From the NCBI GenBank assembly GCA_026785815.1, contig JAJAZH010000456.1:1-8341 (forward strand): 8,341 bases of DNA, given 5' to 3'. Within the stretch, counting starts at the first letter, position 1. Each line of letters opens with the position of its first letter. The DNA is from Ramlibacter sp. (GTDB lineage: Bacteria > Pseudomonadota > Gammaproteobacteria > Burkholderiales > Burkholderiaceae_C). A program made the position numbers and the translations under genes. Shown one piece after another: positions 1-7,500 of the stretch. Under the pieces are notes generated by a model. That model did no database searches and was not told the DNA's origin. It saw nothing but the letters and a program-made list of their open reading frames with translations.

Positions 1-699
1 GTGGTCGGCATCGCCGGCGTCTCAGGCAACGGCCAGCGGGAACTGCTCTATGCGCTGTCGGGCGAGGACACAAGGGCGGAGCCGGCCATGGTCCGGGTGT
101 TCGGCCAGGACGCCGGCCGCCTCGGTCCGGCGCATCGGCGTCATCTCGGCGTGCATTTCGTGCCGGAGGAGCGGCTCGGACGCGGCGCCGTGCCGACCCT
201 GGGCCTGGCACACAACCTGATGCTGACCCGGACCGAGGCCGTTCACGGCAGCGGCTGGATCGACGTCAAGGCGCTGCGGCAGCAGGCGCAAGGCGTGATT
301 TCGCGCTTCAACGTCAAGGCCGCCGGCCCCGATGCGGCGGCCCGCTCGCTGTCGGGCGGCAACCTGCAGAAATTCATCGTCGGGCGCGAGATCGATGCCA
401 ACCCCAAGCTGCTGATCGTCTCGCAGCCGACCTGGGGCGTCGACGTCGGCGCCGCGGCCCAGATCCGGGGCGCCATCCTGGCGCTGCGCGACGCCGGTTG
501 CGCAGTGCTGGTGGTCAGCGAAGAACTCGACGAGCTGTTCGAGATCTGCGACCGGCTGCACGTGATCGCCAGGGGCCGGCTGTCGCCGTCCGTGCAGCGC
601 CGCGCTGCGACGGTGGCGCAGGTGGGAGAGTGGATGTCGGGGCTCTGGGACGCGGCTGTCGCAGATGTCGCAGATGCCCGGGCGGCGACCCATGCTTAG
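1..699 (+). CDS. ABC importer ATP-binding protein, C-terminal half (5' truncated by window edge)
   Basis: This is the second nucleotide-binding domain of a tandem-NBD ATPase of the simple-sugar/nucleoside importer type (RbsA/YufO-like); it energises import through the two permeases that follow. The frame is open at base 1, so the first GTG is an internal Val and roughly the N-terminal half of a protein of about 500 residues lies outside. Visible residues: a degenerate Walker A (GVSGNGQ, residues 6-12, Gln where Lys is expected), FVPEERLGRG (53-62), the signature LSGGNLQKFIVGREI (117-131), a degenerate Walker B (LLIVSQPTWGVD, 137-148, SQ in place of DE) and VVSEELDEL (171-179) at the H-loop with Ser instead of His. 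In this family the second site is normally degenerate, so this is not decay. The stop TAG at 697-699 lies inside the start region of the next permease, which indicates translational coupling. The family is clear; the substrate is inferred from the binding protein downstream. Confidence 0.93.
   Translation: MVGIAGVSGNGQRELLYALSGEDTRAEPAMVRVFGQDAGRLGPAHRRHLGVHFVPEERLGRGAVPTLGLAHNLMLTRTEAVHGSGWIDVKALRQQAQGVISRFNVKAAGPDAAARSLSGGNLQKFIVGREIDANPKLLIVSQPTWGVDVGAAAQIRGAILALRDAGCAVLVVSEELDELFEICDRLHVIARGRLSPSVQRRAATVAQVGEWMSGLWDAAVADVADARAATHA
657..676 (+). repeat. 9-bp tandem duplication TGTCGCAGA (2 copies plus TG)
   Basis: TGTCGCAGA occurs at 657-665 and again at 666-674, followed by TG. It lies in the last codons of the ATPase gene, where it encodes part of an Ala/Asp/Val-rich tail. 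In the permease frame it creates two ATGs (665 and 674) upstream of the preferred start at 692. It is probably a slippage product in an unconstrained tail. Confidence 0.7.
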
Positions 700-1768
700 G
701 CTCGAACCCCGTCCCGAACCCTCGCGCGCCTGGAGCGTGGGCTCGCCGCTGCTGGCGTTGGCGATCACTGTGGTGATCGGCGTGCTGCTGTTCGCGCTGA
801 TGGGCAAGGACCCGGTGCGCGCATTGCAGATGTTCTTCTGGGAACCGCTGCGCACGCCGTACGCGCTCGGCGAGTTGATGGTCAAGGCGACGCCGCTGCT
901 GATCATCGCGCTCGGGCTGGCGCTGTGCTTCCGCTCCAACGTCTGGAACATCGGCGCCGAGGGCCAGTTCGTGATCGGCGCGGTGGCGGCTGCGGGCGTC
1001 GCGCTGCTGGCGGGCAAGGACAGCAGTCGCTGGATCGTGCTGGCGATCCTGCTGGCCGGTATCGCGGGCGGCATGGCCTGGGCTGGCATCACCGCGCTGC
1101 TGCGGGACCGCTTCAACGCCAACGAGATCCTGGTCAGCCTGATGCTGGTGTATGTGGCCGACCAGGTCCTGAGCTACATGGTGTTCGGTCCCTGGAAGGA
1201 TCCGGCCGGCTACAACTTCCCGCAATCGAAGCCGTTCGCGGCGGCGACGCAGATTCCGCGGCTGATGAGCGGCTCGCGCATGAGCATCGGACTGCTGATC
1301 GCGCTGGCGGGCGTCGCAGCGCTGTGGATTTTCCTGTTTCGCACCCGCGCCGGTTTCGCCCAGCAGGTCGGCGGGCTGGCGCCGGCGGCGGCGCGCTATG
1401 CCGGCTTCTCGTCGCGCAAGGCGCTGTGGACCGCGATGCTGGTGTCGGGCGGCGCGGCCGGCCTGGCGGGCGCGCTGGAAGTGGCCGGGCCGATCGGGCA
1501 GCTCAATTCGTACCTGCCGGCGGGCTACGGTTTCGCCGCGATCATCGTGGCTTTCGTCGGCCGCCTGCATCCGGTGGGCATCGTGTTCTCGGCCATCCTC
1601 ATGAGCATGTTCTATATCGGCGGCGAACTGGCGCAGTCCCGACTGGGCCTGCCGAAGTCGCTGACCGGCGTGTTCCAGGGGCTGCTGCTGTTCACGCTGC
1701 TGGCCTGCGACACGCTGATCATGTACCGGGTGCGCTTCATTGCGCTGGTGGCAAGGCAGGCTCGATGA
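692..1768 (+). CDS. ABC importer permease 1 (BPD_transp_2 family, BMP-type nucleoside importer)
   Basis: This is an inner-membrane permease of 358 residues, the usual length for the first permease of BMP-dependent nucleoside importers (YufP/NupB-like). After a short cytoplasmic N-terminus come hydrophobic segments at about 16-37, 66-80, 92-108, 115-136, 145-164, 198-216, 246-265, 279-308 and 325-343. Family hallmarks are FRSNVWNIGAEGQFVIGA (80-97), FNANEILVSLMLVYVA (141-156) and the cytoplasmic coupling stretch RYAGFSSRKALW (235-246). I chose ATG 692 because it overlaps the upstream stop (ATGCTTAG) and gives MLRLEPRPEP. ATGs at 665 and 674 are in frame but lie in a tandem duplication; none of the three has a convincing ribosome binding site. 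The stop TGA (1766-1768) overlaps an ATG at 1765 that opens the 53-codon frame leading into permease 2. The two permeases probably form a heterodimer with the tandem ATPase. Confidence 0.93.
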   Translation: MLRLEPRPEPSRAWSVGSPLLALAITVVIGVLLFALMGKDPVRALQMFFWEPLRTPYALGELMVKATPLLIIALGLALCFRSNVWNIGAEGQFVIGAVAAAGVALLAGKDSSRWIVLAILLAGIAGGMAWAGITALLRDRFNANEILVSLMLVYVADQVLSYMVFGPWKDPAGYNFPQSKPFAAATQIPRLMSGSRMSIGLLIALAGVAALWIFLFRTRAGFAQQVGGLAPAAARYAGFSSRKALWTAMLVSGGAAGLAGALEVAGPIGQLNSYLPAGYGFAAIIVAFVGRLHPVGIVFSAILMSMFYIGGELAQSRLGLPKSLTGVFQGLLLFTLLACDTLIMYRVRFIALVARQAR

Positions 1769-1789
1769 ACAAGGCACCGTCACTGCAAT

Positions 1790-1818
1790 CGTTGTCCCGG
1801 CGCAGGCGGGTACCGCAG
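1790..1818 (+). repeat. Degenerate extra copy of the repeat arm
   Basis: This stretch resembles the left arm of the adjacent palindrome: it shares the CGCAGGCGGG core, starts CGTTGTCCCG where the other has CGTCATCCCC, and ends in CAG. It has the same orientation as the left arm and lies one base upstream of it. It looks like a decayed or partial copy from an earlier insertion or duplication. Confidence 0.55.
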
Positions 1819-1819
1819 T

Positions 1820-1897
1820 CGTCATCCCCGCGCAGGCGGGGATCCAGGGCATTCCCGGATTCGGGAGCACTGGTTTCCCGCCTTCGCGGGAATGACG
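1820..1897. repeat. REP-like palindromic dispersed repeat between permease genes
   Basis: A 78-base element has imperfect inverted ends: 1820-1847 begins CGTCATCCCCGCGCAGGCGG, and 1870-1897 is its near reverse complement, ending GCGGGAATGACG. Each arm can fold alone: CCCCGC-GCAG-GCGGGG on the left and TTCCCGC-CTTC-GCGGGAA on the right. The 22-base centre holds a third small hairpin, TCCCG-GATT-CGGGA (1853-1866). Elements with GTCATTCCCGCG...GCGGGAATGAC ends are abundant, non-autonomous and usually intergenic in Xanthomonadaceae, several Betaproteobacteria and (as dRS3-like units) Neisseria. Here it sits inside an operon, where its hairpins could stabilise or attenuate the transcript between the permeases. 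I see no target-site duplication. Confidence 0.82.
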
Positions 1898-1925
1898 AAG
1901 GACCCCCGATGAAAGCGGACTGCTG

Positions 1926-2846
1926 ATGGAATCCTACGCACTGCTCATCGCAGCCACCCTCAACGCCGGCACCGTGCTGGCGCTGGCGGCGCTGGGCCTG
2001 CTGATCAACGAGAAGGCCGGCATCGTCAACCTCGGCGCCGAGGGCATGCTGCTGTGCGCGGCGCTGGCCGGCTTCGTCACCGTGGTGCACACCGGCAACG
2101 ACTGGCTGGGCTTCGCCGCCGGAATCGGCGCCGGCGCCCTGCTGGCCGCGATCTTCGGGCTGCTGGTGATCTGGCTGAACACCAACCAGTACGCCACCGG
2201 CCTGGCGCTCAGCCTGTTCGGCGCTGGCTTTTCCGCCTTCGCCGGCCTCAAGTACGTGCAGGAGAAACTGCCGGAGCGGCCGCACTTCGCCGTGCCGCTG
2301 CTGGCCGACATCCCGCTGCTCGGGCCGGCGCTGTTTCGCCAGCATCCGATGGTCTACCTGGCGGTCGCACTGGTGGCTTGGCTGATCTGGTTCCTGTACC
2401 GCTCCCGCACCGGCCTGGTGCTGCGTTCGGTCGGCGAAGCGCCGGAGTCGGCGCACGCGCTCGGCTATCCGGTGCGGCGGATCCGGCTGGCGGCGGTGGT
2501 GGCCGGCGGCGGCCTGTGCGGGCTGGCCGGCGCCTACCTGTCGGTGATCTACACGCCGCTATGGGTCGAAGGCATGGTGGCGGGCAAGGGCTGGATCGCG
2601 CTGGCGCTGACCACCTTCGCCACCTGGCGGCCGGCACGCGTGTTGCTTGGGGCTTACCTGTTCGGCGGAGTGACGATGCTCCAGTTTCACTTGCAGGGCA
2701 TCGGGGTCGACGTGCCCAGCCAGTTCCTCACCATGGCGCCTTACCTCGCGACAATCGTGGTGCTGGCGCTGATCTCGCGCAACCCCGCGTGGATCCGCGC
2801 CAACATGCCGGCGTCGCTGGGAAAGCCTTTTTACCCCGGTTCATAA
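1926..2846 (+). CDS. ABC importer permease 2 (BPD_transp_2 family, BMP-type nucleoside importer)
   Basis: This is the second inner-membrane permease, 306 residues and close to the usual size of YufQ/NupC-like partners. The N-terminus carries the family hallmark LNAGTVLALAALGLLINEKA followed by GIVNLGAEGMLL (12-43). Hydrophobic segments lie at about 4-26, 38-54, 61-84, 91-106, 142-157, 187-209, 222-233, 240-254 and 268-283. The cytoplasmic coupling region is LRSVGEAPESAHALGYPVRRIR (166-187). The start at 1926 is fixed by the conserved N-terminus and by the TGATG overlap with the short frame from the repeat. There is no clear Shine-Dalgarno directly before this ATG; the nearest good one (1897-1902) serves an ATG at 1909, so initiation may depend on termination and restart. 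The gene is intact and in operon order with the binding protein 39 bases downstream. Confidence 0.93.
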   Translation: MESYALLIAATLNAGTVLALAALGLLINEKAGIVNLGAEGMLLCAALAGFVTVVHTGNDWLGFAAGIGAGALLAAIFGLLVIWLNTNQYATGLALSLFGAGFSAFAGLKYVQEKLPERPHFAVPLLADIPLLGPALFRQHPMVYLAVALVAWLIWFLYRSRTGLVLRSVGEAPESAHALGYPVRRIRLAAVVAGGGLCGLAGAYLSVIYTPLWVEGMVAGKGWIALALTTFATWRPARVLLGAYLFGGVTMLQFHLQGIGVDVPSQFLTMAPYLATIVVLALISRNPAWIRANMPASLGKPFYPGS

Positions 2847-2874
2847 TCGGATTTTTTCGACAACCTGCAAGCTC

Positions 2875-2881
2875 AAAAGGA
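2875..2881 (+). promoter_or_regulatory. Ribosome binding site for the BMP binding protein
   Basis: AAAAGGA lies four bases before the ATG at 2886. It is the only clear purine-rich site in the 39-base gap after permease 2, and it gives the binding protein its own translation start, in keeping with its need for excess over the membrane subunits. Confidence 0.7.
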
Positions 2882-2885
2882 CACC

Positions 2886-4058
2886 ATGACTGACCAGAAG
2901 AAACGTTCCCTGTTGAAGGCGGCCGGCTTGATGTCGGCCGTGGCTGCCGCGTCGCTGGCCGGGTGCGGCAAGGCGCCCGAGCCGGCGCCGCCCCCCGCGC
3001 CTGTCGCTGCGGCTCCCGCGCCCGCATCCAAGCCGGCGCCGCTGAAGATCGCTTTCGCCTATGTCGGTCCGGTCGGCGATGGCGGCTGGACCTTCGCCCA
3101 CGACAACGGACGCAAGGCGATCGAAAAGGAATTCGGCGACAAGGTGGTGACCAGCTTCGTCGAGAAGGTGCCGGAATCGGCGGACGCCGAACGCGTCATG
3201 CGCGACCTGGCCAGCCAGGGCAACAAGCTGATCTTCGGCACCACCTTTGGCTACATGGATCCGATGCTCAAGGTGGCGCCCGACTTCAAGGACGCGAAGT
3301 TCGAGCACGCCACCGGCTACAAGACCGCCGTCAACCTGCGCACCTACGACAGCCGCACCTACGAGGGCGCCTACATGGCTGGGGTGATCGCCGGCAAGAT
3401 GACCAAGACCAACACGCTGGGCGTGGTCGGCTCGATCCCGATCCCCGAAGTGGTCCGCAACATCAACGCCTTCACGTTGGGGGCGCAGTCGGTCAACCCC
3501 AAGGTCAAGACCAAGGTGGTCTGGGTGGGTGAGTGGTTCGCCCCGCCCAAGGAGACCGAGGCCGCCACGGCGCTGATCAACGGCGGCGCCGACGTGCTGA
3601 TGCAGAACACCGATTCCTCGGCCGTGCTGCAGACCGCGGAGAAGATGGGCAAGCGCGCCTTCGGCTGGGACAGCGACATGACGGCCTACGGCCCGAAGGC
3701 GCACCTGGGTTCGGCCGTCATCAACTGGGCGCCGTACTACATCAAGGCCACCCGCGACGCGCTGGAGGGCAAGTGGTCGACCGGGCAGGCCTGGTGGGGC
3801 GTCAAGGAAGGCGCGATCGACATGGCCTCGCTCGCGGCCGATGTGCCGGAAGAGACCAGGAAGCGCATCGACGAGATCAAGGCCGGCCTGAAGGACGGCA
3901 GCTTCTCGATCTGGAAGGGCCCGATCATGGGCCAGGACGGCAAGCCGATCAAGGACAAGGACGGCAAGGAGTGGACCGGTGACGACGCCCAGCTCGGCGG
4001 ACTGAACGTGTACGTCAAGGGCGTCGAGGGCAAGGTGCCTGGCGGCGACAAGAAGTAA
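2886..4058 (+). CDS. BMP-family ABC substrate-binding lipoprotein (purine nucleoside type)
   Basis: This is the ligand-binding component of the importer, 390 residues, anchored in a membrane facing the periplasm. Residues 1-26 form a signal peptide ending in the lipobox SLAGC with Cys27; KKRSLLK before the hydrophobic stretch is faintly Tat-like but has KR rather than RR. A Pro/Ala-rich tether (29-52) leads to the BMP/Med/PnrA fold (about 53-345). Recognisable blocks are IAFAYVGPVGDGGWTFAHDN (55-74), YEGAYMAGVIAGKMTKTNTL (159-178), VLMQNTDSSAVLQTAEK (237-253) and GWDSDMTAYGP (260-270). The C-terminus, with GPIMGQDGKPIKDKDGKEW and YVKGVEGKVPGG, is typical of proteobacterial members. BMP proteins characterised so far mostly bind nucleosides; the nearby deaminase favours purines, but the ligand is inferred. 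The gene ends the operon, followed 46 bases later by a terminator hairpin. Confidence 0.94.
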   Translation: MTDQKKRSLLKAAGLMSAVAAASLAGCGKAPEPAPPPAPVAAAPAPASKPAPLKIAFAYVGPVGDGGWTFAHDNGRKAIEKEFGDKVVTSFVEKVPESADAERVMRDLASQGNKLIFGTTFGYMDPMLKVAPDFKDAKFEHATGYKTAVNLRTYDSRTYEGAYMAGVIAGKMTKTNTLGVVGSIPIPEVVRNINAFTLGAQSVNPKVKTKVVWVGEWFAPPKETEAATALINGGADVLMQNTDSSAVLQTAEKMGKRAFGWDSDMTAYGPKAHLGSAVINWAPYYIKATRDALEGKWSTGQAWWGVKEGAIDMASLAADVPEETRKRIDEIKAGLKDGSFSIWKGPIMGQDGKPIKDKDGKEWTGDDAQLGGLNVYVKGVEGKVPGGDKK

Positions 4059-4104
4059 GCAGCCGCGCGCCTGGCGCCCGGCAAGCTCCCTGTCTTCGCG
4101 AACC

Positions 4105-4143
4105 ATGGCCACGATCGGACAACTGCTGATCGTGGCCATTTTT
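4105..4143 (+). terminator. Rho-independent terminator of the importer operon, overlapping the next start codon
   Basis: ATGGCCACGATC (4105-4116) pairs perfectly with GATCGTGGCCAT (4128-4139). The stem can be extended by a G-T and a G-C pair to 14 base pairs around a 7-base loop, and it runs into five T's (4139-4143). It lies 46 bases after the binding-protein stop, the expected place for the operon terminator. The left arm begins exactly at the ATG of the following reading frame, so this segment may be terminator, coding sequence or both. Confidence 0.72.
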
Positions 4144-4473
4144 GTGCCGGCCTGCGCGGCGCATTCCAAACCCGACACCGGCACATCGCCCGTCGACCGG
4201 ATGGTGACGGCCGCGCGTGCCGACGCGGCAAAGCGCTCGGGTCTGGCGCCCGCGCAGCTGCAGGTGGTGACGGCGGAGCCAGTCACCTGGTCCGACGGCA
4301 GCCTCGGCTGCCCGCGGCCGGGAATGCTCTACACCCAGGCGCTGGTGCCCGGCTATCGGGTGCAACTGCGGGTCGGCAGCGAGGTCTGGAACTACCACGG
4401 CAGCGAGCGCGGCGGGGTGGTGCTGTGCCCGCCGGGGCAGGCGCAGGAGCCGGGGCAGAACAGCCGCAACTGA
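4105..4473 (+). CDS. Small secreted or lipoprotein-like hypothetical protein (start uncertain)
   Basis: This encodes up to 122 residues. I recognise the core as a widespread proteobacterial protein of unknown function: TWSDGSLGCPRPGMLYTQAL (61-80), then VPGYRVQLRVGSEVWNYH (81-98), with Cys69 and Cys108 possibly paired. With the start at 4105 the N-terminus is MATIGQLLIVAIFVPAC, a weak lipoprotein signal with Cys17 but no positive charge before the hydrophobic stretch. The 4105 start lies in a terminator stem and has no ribosome binding site, so GTG at 4132 or 4144 or ATG at 4201 are alternatives; a 4201 start would remove the signal. The gene is oriented with the importer operon but lies past its terminator, and it converges with the protease gene. 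Coding of the C-terminal two thirds is well supported by the conserved core; the function is unknown. Confidence 0.7.
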   Translation: MATIGQLLIVAIFVPACAAHSKPDTGTSPVDRMVTAARADAAKRSGLAPAQLQVVTAEPVTWSDGSLGCPRPGMLYTQALVPGYRVQLRVGSEVWNYHGSERGGVVLCPPGQAQEPGQNSRN

Positions 4474-4494
4474 AACTCACGCCTGGTGCGGACG

Positions 4495-4533
4495 AAAAAA
4501 AAGCCCGGGGCAATTGCTTGCCCCGGGCTTTTT
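4495..4533. terminator. Bidirectional rho-independent terminator between convergent genes
   Basis: GCCCGGGGCAA (4503-4513) pairs perfectly with TTGCCCCGGGC (4518-4528) around a TTGC loop. The left side is flanked by eight A's (4495-4502) and the right side by five T's (4529-4533). It therefore ends the small-protein gene on the + strand and, with a longer U-tract, the protease gene on the - strand. The two stop codons lie 21 bases (+) and 28 bases (-) from its edges. Confidence 0.95.
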
Positions 4534-4561
4534 GGTTTGAAGCCGCTCGCGCGGCCCCCGG

Positions 4562-7500
4562 TCAGGGATAGAGCCGCACGATGGTCGGAGCGGGCATGTT
4601 CGTTGTCCCGCCGTAGGCAATTGACCCGAGGTACTTGATGCCCGCTGTCAAACCGCTGGTGGTGATTCCGATCGTGCCGGTCTGGCCGGTCACCGCGCTC
4701 GCTGGGGCAGTCACTGTCATGTTGCCTGCGCTGCTGGTCCCGAGAGTCCAGCTGAACAGGTTGAAGTTGGCGGAGCCGACCGGCACCGCATAACCGATCA
4801 CCTTGACGGTGTAGATTCCTGCAGCCGGATTCGTCAAGTTCACTTCTTCCTGCGTCGTGGCGCCGCCGCTGGAGCCGACAAGCGTCGTGCCCAGGTAGAC
4901 CTCCAGGTCGAGGTCGCTGGCCGGGAGGACTTCGCTGTCGAACAGCGAGAAGCGCGCATACGTGCTTCCCGCCGGGACGACCACGCTGAAGCTGACCTCC
5001 CCTCCGGTGGCCACCACGCCGGGAGACTTGACCGCTGGCACCAGCCCGCGGGGCGTCGCACTGAAAGCGCCCGTATAGCCGAAGGTCACGCTGTAAGACT
5101 CGCGCACTTCGACCGGGGCAGCCATGGCCACGGGACGCGCCACGACTGGAATGCGCACGTTGTGACTGCCGTCGCTCAGCGTCAATTGGCCGCCCGCGTA
5201 CGCCCCGAGCGTTGCCGTGGTCCGGGTCAAGCTCACGCTGAACTCCTTGGTCTGGCCTGGCGCGATCGTCAGCGATGCCGGGCTGACGCTGACGGTGAAG
5301 CCTGTCATGCCCGTGTAGCTGGGCGTATAGGTCGCACTGGCGTCTCCAACGTTAGTGACCCTGCGCGTCACGGTTTGCGTGCCGGGCACTGCGCCCATCG
5401 CGATCGAGGCCACGTTCAGGTCGCTCGGATGGAGCACCGCAATGCCGGAGGACGTGCAGAACGATGTCGGCAACTGGGTTCCGCACAGGAAGCCCAGCCA
5501 GTCGGCGAAGCCCGAGTCGAACACCAAACCCGGATTGGTTGCCGCGATCGGCTTCACGTGGCCCGCGCCCTGGCGGAAGATCCTGGTCGAGGTGGAGATG
5601 GAGCCGTCCAGGACGTCGGTACCGGTGGTCATCAGCGCCGACTTGATCGCCATGGGCGACCACGCCGGGTACAGCTGCTTGAACAGCGCCGCGAGCCCTG
5701 CCACGTGCGGGCTGGACATCGACGTCCCGCTGTAAAGGTCGAAGCTGCGGCCTCCATTGCCGGGAGGCGCGACCGCCGCCAGGATGTCCTGGCCGGGGGC
5801 GATCAGGTCGGGCTTGAGCAGGTTGCCTTGAGCCGCTAGGAGCGGACCGCGCGAGGAGAACGATGCGGTGAAAGGAGCCGGTGTGCTGGCATTGAGGGTC
5901 GACGGGTTGAGCGTCGCCTTGGCACCGATGGTTGCCGCATACAGCTTCACAGCCGCCCGGTCCGTGGACTGCAGATGCACGGTCGGGACCGAATGCAGGT
6001 CCGCATTGAGCGAGTTGACGGATGTGTTGACCAACACCATCCCGATGCCGCCGGCATCCTTGACCGCCTGGCTCTTGTCGGTGCGGGCAATCACGCCGCG
6101 GTCGCAGACCACGATCTTTCCTGCCACCTTGGCGGGATCGAGCACCGGCAAGCCGCCATTCTGGGTGGCCGGGTAGCACAGCGCGACTAACGTTGCGTTG
6201 GCACCAGGCAGGCCGGCCGCAGTGGAATCGATCAAGTCTGACGGTCCGACGCTACTGGCCACCAACGCGGCACCGAAATACGTCATGCCGTTGCCCAGCG
6301 TGACCGAGCCGGAGCTGCCGCGGTTGTGGGTGCCGGCGGCCACCGTGGTCAGCCAGGGGCTGGGGTGGGCGACCGTGCCGGTCGCGGGGCCGCTGTTGCC
6401 CGCCGAAGCTGCGACAAAAACCCCCGCGTCGGCGGCGAACAGGAAGGCGATCTCCACCGGGTCGCGGAAATTGGTCCTGGTTCCGCTGATCGAGAAGTTG
6501 ATCACGTCCACGCCGTCGGCCCCGGCCTGGTCGATCGCCGCAACGCTGTCGGACGAGGCGCAGCCGCCGGCAGGTGAAACCGACCAGCAGACCTTGTAAG
6601 CGGCGATGCGGGCACGCGGAGCCATGCCGCTGACCGTGCCGAACGCAGCCGCCTGGCCAGTGGCGGTGACGCCACTGTTGCCGCCCGCGGTGCTGGCGGT
6701 GTGGGTGCCGTGGCCGCCGAAGTCGCGCGGCGAGTTGTATTCCTCGGGAAACTGCGACGCGATGCCGGCATTGCCGCCCCAGCCCGCGTTGTAGTAGCGG
6801 GCGCCGATCAGCTTCTGGTTGCAGTCGGTGCCCGTGAACTGGTCACCGGGAGTGCACTTGCCGTGCCAGCCGGGAATCTGCTGGTAATCGAGTTTGCCGT
6901 CCTTGCTGGCGTTGCCATTGGTTCCGGTCCGGTCGGTGAAGCTTTCGGATTCGGGCCAGATGCCTGAATCGACCATGCCGATGACCACGCCCTCGCCCCG
7001 GGCGCCGGTCGTATTCCAGAACCCGCCAGTCCCGGAGAGGCCCAGGAAGTTCGGCGTCGACGCTGTGTCGAGCGATCGAATTTCGTCCTTGGAGACCGCC
7101 AGCACGCCCTTGGTCAGCGCCAGTTTCTGCGCCTGGGCTTCGGTCAGTTCGGCGGCGAAGCCGTTGAACACATAGCCGTAGCTGTAGAGCTTGCGGGCGT
7201 TGCCGACGCCACGCAGCACGCTGTCGTGGCGCGCGGTCAGGTGCGCCAGGTAGTTGACGACAGCGGGAGAATTGGGATTGATCTTCTGGCCTTTTCGCGG
7301 CTTGGTGGGCTGCAGGCCCTGGATGCCGCCGTCGTACGCCGTCACTGGCATTTCCGCCAGCTGCACGATGTACGCCTTGTTGGCATGCGCGCTCGGGCCG
7401 CGGTTGACGCGGTCGCCGTCGACTGGCGCGCTGGTGACTTCGGCAGAGTCTTCGGCGGATGCCGCTGTCGGGGACTGGACCAGCGCCGCCTTGGTCAAGG

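Larger units (their letters stand above)
1765..1926 (+). other. 53-codon frame bridging the two permease genes, made mostly of repeat DNA
   Basis: An ATG at 1765 overlaps the permease 1 stop (ATGA). The frame stays open for 53 codons through the palindromic repeat and ends in TGA at 1924-1926, which overlaps the permease 2 start (TGATG). The Arg/Ser-rich peptide (RRRR, SSSPRRRGS, RLRGNDE) is the typical translation of this repeat class and resembles no functional protein I know. Near the end, GAAGGA (1897-1902) lies six bases before an in-frame ATG at 1909, giving a five-residue peptide MKADC before the same stop. The likely role is translational coupling across the inserted repeat rather than a useful peptide. 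The overlaps are direct observations; the role is inference. Confidence 0.4.

Noticed and set aside
1..45. Loss of Walker A Lys and Walker B Asp/Glu as a sign of a dead or decaying ATPase
   Set aside because: The second NBD of this importer family normally has a degenerate site (GNGQ, xQPT); the functional catalytic residues lie in the first NBD outside the window.
515..1870. Long open frame on the - strand opposite the ATPase and permease 1
   Set aside because: Its translation is Arg/Gln/His/Ala-rich low-complexity sequence typical of the antisense of GC-rich genes; the + strand carries conserved transporter motifs throughout.
1820..1897. CRISPR-like array or attachment site
   Set aside because: The arms are inverted rather than regularly spaced direct repeats, there are no unique spacers of constant length and no cas genes; it fits a REP-like dispersed palindrome.
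4059..4104. Search for a promoter for the small-protein gene after the operon
   Set aside because: The stretch is GC-rich with no recognisable -35/-10 pair or Shine-Dalgarno; I could support no regulatory site here.
2841..4286. Long open frame on the - strand opposite the BMP lipoprotein gene
   Set aside because: It is a shadow of the third-position GC bias of the + strand gene, with no recognisable domain; the BMP protein is unmistakable on the other strand.
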